Shown here one piece after another: positions 6,760 through 9,696 of a DNA stretch of 9,696 bases. The notes beneath the pieces are model-generated. The model searched no databases. It saw only the letters and a program-made list of their open reading frames with translations, and was not told the DNA's origin. Every line of letters begins with the position of its first letter. Positions within the stretch are counted from its first letter, which is position 1. The DNA is from a bacterium BMS3Bbin02 (GTDB lineage Bacteria; Actinomycetota; Acidimicrobiia; Spongiisociales; UBA5794): the NCBI GenBank assembly GCA_002898115.1, contig BDTL01000188.1, positions 1 to 9,696 on the forward strand, written 5' to 3'. The position numbers and the translations under genes were made by a program.

Positions 6760-7908
6760 CTAGTTGTTTGGTATCACGATGGCCGACCCGCCGAAACGCA
6801 GGTTCACGGTGACGGATATTCCAACCGAGGTCCTTTCGAACTCGGTTGCTCCCTCCGGTACGGCTACCCGCGGGAGGTCGAGCGAGCGGATCGTTGCCTT
6901 GGCGAGACCCTCGGGACCGGTGGGTGCGACCTCAACGGGGAGGTCGTCCGGCCACGTCATGAGAGAGAGCGTGCCACCAGGTGGTCCGTAACCGTCGATG
7001 ACCAACTGAAAGTCTCGCGGCGTTATGCCATAGGGGCCGAAGAAGCCGGTGTCATCGATGAGCACCGCGATCCAGCCATTGCCATCAGTCACCTCGGCAT
7101 CGAGGTACAGCGTGACTCGCCACGGTATCCACTCGTCGACCCCGTACGCACTGCGAAGACCCGCTGTTTCGATATCGGCGACATCAGCGAGGTCACCAGG
7201 GAGTTGCCGACCCGAAGCTGGTCTCTGTGCAACGTCGGCCGGCCAGGCAACGATCTCCGGACCCGAATTCCGCCAGGCGTCCACAGCGAGCAGACGACTC
7301 GGCCTTTCGGGATTCTCCCCCGCATTCTCGGCGTCTCGAAAAGCCGCGTACTGTTGTGCAAAGGCGATCAGCGCGTCTTTCGCACTCTCGCCCTCAAGCC
7401 GGACCGCCTCAAGGCTCTCAACCAACGCTGTCGGGGTACCAGCGACGGGGGCGAAGGGATCCTTGGCATCCAAGACAAGGGCAGCCTGCCACGGCCACCG
7501 AGATTGTTCTTGCGGATCGGCGAAGAAAGCCCGGTCCATGTAGAAGAAATAGGTACCGTCTGCATCAATCTTGAACTCGCGACTCACGGCGACCTCAAAG
7601 CTCTCGCCAACAGTGGGTAATGGCAGGCTGGTTCTGATCTCACCCGAGCCCGATACGTAATCGCCCCGGTCGTAATCGATCGACAGGACAAGGACCGGCC
7701 AATCCAAAGTCCCCCCAAAACGTCCTTCGCTCGACGGACCGATAACCTCGCCCATCACAAGAGCGTTGAACGGAATGGAGTCGATCGTCTGAGGAGACTG
7801 GCTTTCATAGGCGCCCCGCCGCGAGAACGCGAATGCCGACAGCCCCACCAACCCAACGAGGATGACAACGACCAACACAAGATTCCGTCGCTGGGGTGGT
7901 ACAGCCAT
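6760..7908 (-). CDS. Membrane-anchored protein of unknown function
   Basis: I do not recognise this 382-residue protein. It begins with a short basic segment (PPQRR) and a strongly hydrophobic helix at about 10-28, followed by RR. No lipobox or clear signal-peptidase site is seen, so a signal-anchor with the remaining 350 residues outside the cell is the simplest reading. The rest is acidic and rich in strand-like segments (LDWPVLVLSIDYD; GTYFFYMDRAF; WRVTLYLDAEV), with one helix-prone stretch around 155-195. It contains no cysteine, which is compatible with an extracytoplasmic location. The ATG at 7908 has a strong GGGAGGG site four bases upstream. It precedes rbsK by 83 bases on the same strand and is divergent from the transporter gene. 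A substrate-binding or envelope role would be a guess. Confidence 0.8.
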   Translation of the reverse strand: MAVPPQRRNLVLVVVILVGLVGLSAFAFSRRGAYESQSPQTIDSIPFNALVMGEVIGPSSEGRFGGTLDWPVLVLSIDYDRGDYVSGSGEIRTSLPLPTVGESFEVAVSREFKIDADGTYFFYMDRAFFADPQEQSRWPWQAALVLDAKDPFAPVAGTPTALVESLEAVRLEGESAKDALIAFAQQYAAFRDAENAGENPERPSRLLAVDAWRNSGPEIVAWPADVAQRPASGRQLPGDLADVADIETAGLRSAYGVDEWIPWRVTLYLDAEVTDGNGWIAVLIDDTGFFGPYGITPRDFQLVIDGYGPPGGTLSLMTWPDDLPVEVAPTGPEGLAKATIRSLDLPRVAVPEGATEFERTSVGISVTVNLRFGGSAIVIPNN

Positions 7909-8044
7909 TTCGCCCTCCCGTCCACAAACTGTGACCCAACGCTACATCATCGAGCCGACGTTTTGACACCGCATCGGGGTATCGCGGCCAGCATCGGGGG
8001 GTCCGTTCGATCTATGGTGCTGGTCACACAGGATGGGAGACCGC
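7909..8044. promoter_or_regulatory. Divergent promoter region between the anchored protein and the transporter
   Basis: This 136-base gap must drive both flanking genes. On the + strand there is an exact TTGACA at 7963-7968, but nothing like TATAAT lies 16-18 bases further on. A TATGGT at 8013-8018, 26 bases before the GTG start, could be a -10 with a poor -35. On the minus strand only weak matches are seen. The duplicated nonamer listed separately lies inside. GGGAG at 8035-8039 is the ribosome binding site that selects the GTG at 8045. Confidence 0.45.
7971..7999 (+). repeat. Direct repeat of GCATCGGGG with 20-base period
   Basis: The nonamer occurs at 7971-7979 and again at 7991-7999, exactly 20 bases apart, or about two helical turns. 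Placement in a divergent promoter region on one face of the helix fits a tandem binding site for a regulator. This is inference; two copies of nine bases in GC-rich DNA is modest evidence. Confidence 0.35.
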
Positions 8045-9388
8045 GTGGCAGGAACCGCAAACGACAAGCGGACGATATTCGGATGGGCGATGTACGACTG
8101 GGCGAACAGTGCGTACATCACGATCGCGGGCGCCGTCATCGCCCCGTTCTTCACCGGTGGCATCGTGCCCGACGAGGGGTACAGCGTCTTTGGTGTGGTG
8201 ATGTCCGGGGAGACCCTCTGGGCGGCTGTCGTGTCGATCGGCGCCTTTGTGTTGTTTCTCGTCATGCCTGTCCTCGGCGCGGTTGCCGACTTCTCGGGTG
8301 CGAAACGAAAGTTCCTCCGTGCCTTCGCGGTCACCGGCGGTGTCGTCATGATCTTGATGACCCTGATCCCCAGCGGTTCGGTTGCCTTCTTCCTCGGCGC
8401 TTTCCTTATCACCAACCTTGCGTTCGTCGCCGCCAACGTCATGTACGACGGGTTGCTCGTCGATATCACCGACGACGACACGATCGACACGGTGTCTTCG
8501 AGGGGTTACGCCTACGGGTACGTAGGCGGGGGGCTCTACCTGTTGCTCGCCCTCCAGCTCATCACGCTCAGCGAAGGCGCCGGATCGGTCACCGGCCTCG
8601 AAACCGACACCGCCGTACGGATCGCAATCGCCGGAGCAGGTGTGTGGTGGATTGCATTCACGTGGTTCGCCCTGGGCAGAATGCAGATCCACGAAGCAGT
8701 AACTGCCGTCGGCGAGGGTACCTGGAAGGACTACGCCCGGGTCGGGTTCTCCCGGACAATCTCCATCGGCAAACAACTCACCAAGATGCGCCACCTCATG
8801 ATCTTCGTCATTGCGTTCATGTTGTTCAACGACGGCACTCAAACCGTGATCAATATCTCAGGCGCCTACGCACGCGAAACCTTGAACCTTGAGCTCAAGA
8901 CCATCGCGACCGCGTTTCTGATCGTCCAGTTCATTGCATTCGTAGGAGCGCTTGCTTTCGGAGCGCTTGCCAACCGCATCGGACCGAAAAACGCAATCCT
9001 CGTATCGCTCGTCGGGTGGTCAGCCATCACGATCGGAGGATTCTCGCTTCCCGAGGGTGATGCAACGGCTTTCCTTGCGCTGGCAGCGACAATAGGGCTG
9101 GTGCTCGGCGGCACCCAGGCGCTGTCACGGTCCCTCTACGGCACCATGATCCCTGAGGAGGCCTCCGCGGAGTTCTTCGGGTTCTTCTCGGTGTTCTCCA
9201 AATTCAGCGCCATCTTCGGGCCGCTGATCTTTGCGGTCGTGAGCTTCCAAACCGGTTCGGGACGGCCCGCCATCCTTTCAATTCTGTTCTTTTTCGTAGC
9301 CGGCGGGATCTTGCTGTGGCGTGTCGATGTCGACGCCGCCCGCGAATCCCGCTCCTCATTCGACCTCGAACATGTAGCAAAGATGTAA
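8045..9388 (+). CDS. Major facilitator transporter, UMF1/Atg22-like family
   Basis: A 447-residue polytopic membrane protein with about twelve hydrophobic segments. The N-terminal FGWAMYDWANSAY (residues 12-24) is the hallmark of the UMF1/Atg22-like branch of the MFS (Pfam PF11700). PVLGAVADFSGAKRK is the loop 2-3 MFS signature, followed by a YAYGYVGGGLYLL helix typical of the branch and GLVLGGTQALSRSLYG in the C-terminal half. Yeast Atg22 exports amino acids from the vacuole; bacterial members have no settled substrate. I prefer GTG 8045 to the in-frame ATG at 8033 because GGGAG (8035-8039) sits five bases before the GTG, whereas the ATG has only an adjacent AGG. The gene stands alone on the + strand, ends in TAA, and converges on the regulator fragment 46 bases later. 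Confidence 0.92.
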   Translation: MAGTANDKRTIFGWAMYDWANSAYITIAGAVIAPFFTGGIVPDEGYSVFGVVMSGETLWAAVVSIGAFVLFLVMPVLGAVADFSGAKRKFLRAFAVTGGVVMILMTLIPSGSVAFFLGAFLITNLAFVAANVMYDGLLVDITDDDTIDTVSSRGYAYGYVGGGLYLLLALQLITLSEGAGSVTGLETDTAVRIAIAGAGVWWIAFTWFALGRMQIHEAVTAVGEGTWKDYARVGFSRTISIGKQLTKMRHLMIFVIAFMLFNDGTQTVINISGAYARETLNLELKTIATAFLIVQFIAFVGALAFGALANRIGPKNAILVSLVGWSAITIGGFSLPEGDATAFLALAATIGLVLGGTQALSRSLYGTMIPEEASAEFFGFFSVFSKFSAIFGPLIFAVVSFQTGSGRPAILSILFFFVAGGILLWRVDVDAARESRSSFDLEHVAKM

Positions 9389-9434
9389 CCGGTCAACGGG
9401 TGCGCGAGGTCAGATTGCCCGGGCAGCTCTGCCG

Positions 9435-9696
9435 TCATCTAGACCGATGTCGCAGAACGCCCGGTGCATCAACGTCGTCATCAACCGTCACGAGTGCAGC
9501 GTCAGCGGTTGAGCGATCCTGCCCCCGGGTGAGCGCCCTCGAGAGATAGTGACGGACGTACCTTTCTCCGGTGTCACCGTGGGCAGATCGGCGAGACGCT
9601 ACGAGGAACTCTCTGATCGGGACAACCATGCGATAGCGCATGGAGCCGCCGGCGCATCGCGTCACCAGGAGAAGTGACATGTCCACGATCCGCATC
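9435..9696 (-). pseudogene. C-terminal fragment of a COG3903/LuxR-type ATPase regulator, probably truncated
   Basis: The frame enters from beyond the right edge and ends at TGA 9437-9435, giving 86 visible residues. IVDMSLLLVT followed by MRYRMVVPIREFLVAS and RYVRHYLSRA matches the stretch 'LVDKSLL...RYRML-P-REF...RHA-YYL' that follows the winged-helix part of large NB-ARC-like ATPase regulators. In those proteins several hundred residues of TPR-like sequence follow. Here the protein stops about 60 residues after the motif, and the tail (from about VDDDVD on) no longer looks family-like. In the +1 frame MHRAFCDIGLDDGRAARAI resembles the expected continuation and then stops at 9412-9410. A frameshift around 9465-9475 plus truncation is my inference; a sequencing error or a genuinely short protein cannot be excluded. 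Confidence 0.5.

Noticed and set aside
7963..7968. Exact TTGACA as -35 of a classical promoter
   Set aside because: No TATAAT-like hexamer at 16-18 bases downstream on the + strand; kept only as part of the regulatory region.
8024..8842. Long minus-strand open frame (272 codons) opposite the transporter gene
   Set aside because: Its product is highly charged, rich in Glu, Asp and Arg, with no family pattern, and it mirrors codon bias of the clearly real membrane protein on the other strand.
9416..9425. TGCCCGGGCA palindrome after the transporter gene as a terminator
   Set aside because: The arms have no loop and flanking bases do not pair, so it cannot form a useful hairpin.

Overview
The window looks like an ordinary stretch of chromosome from a moderately GC-rich actinobacterium. 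I base this on base composition, GTG starts, tightly packed genes, a mycobacterial-type alpha-methylacyl-CoA racemase homologue and a MauE-like protein with a CGC motif. Acidimicrobiia or a relative is plausible, but that is inference. There is no tRNA, rRNA, CRISPR array, insertion sequence or phage gene.

Layout. At the left edge (1-366, + strand) lies the C-terminal end of a PD-(D/E)XK nuclease of the RecB/AddB type with cysteines of an Fe-S cluster. It converges on a run of eight minus-strand genes across a 159-base gap rich in inverted repeats. In order of transcription (right to left) the run is: a membrane-anchored protein of unknown function (7908-6760), ribokinase rbsK (6676-5771), an inosine/uridine-type nucleoside hydrolase (5761-4823), a CaiB/BaiF-family alpha-methylacyl-CoA racemase (4733-3597), a MauE/DoxX-like membrane protein overlapping it (3610-3062), a cytosolic RCK (TrkA-type) protein with two USP-like domains (2998-1556), a COG2426 'small multidrug export' membrane protein (1529-981) and the D-aminoacyl-tRNA deacylase dtd (981-526). 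Spacings are 83, 9, 89, -14, 63, 26 and -1 bases, so at least rbsK-iunH, racemase-mauE and trkA-COG2426-dtd are probable transcription units. Divergent from the run, on the + strand, is a UMF1/Atg22-type major facilitator transporter (8045-9388). At the right edge is a minus-strand C-terminal fragment of a large COG3903/LuxR-type ATPase regulator that stops early and is probably a decayed gene.

How the genes fit together. The hydrolase frees ribose from nucleosides and ribokinase phosphorylates it, a clear nucleoside-salvage pair. The racemase belongs to breakdown of methyl-branched acyl-CoAs or sterol side chains. The RCK protein and COG2426 protein suggest ion homeostasis or export, although no K+ channel subunit is present. 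Dtd is tRNA quality control.

I found no convincing new multi-gene system. The best leads are the inverted-repeat-rich intergenic region at 362-501, the RCK-USP-USP protein, the unknown anchored protein, and two possible operator-like elements (3026-3040 and 7971-7999).
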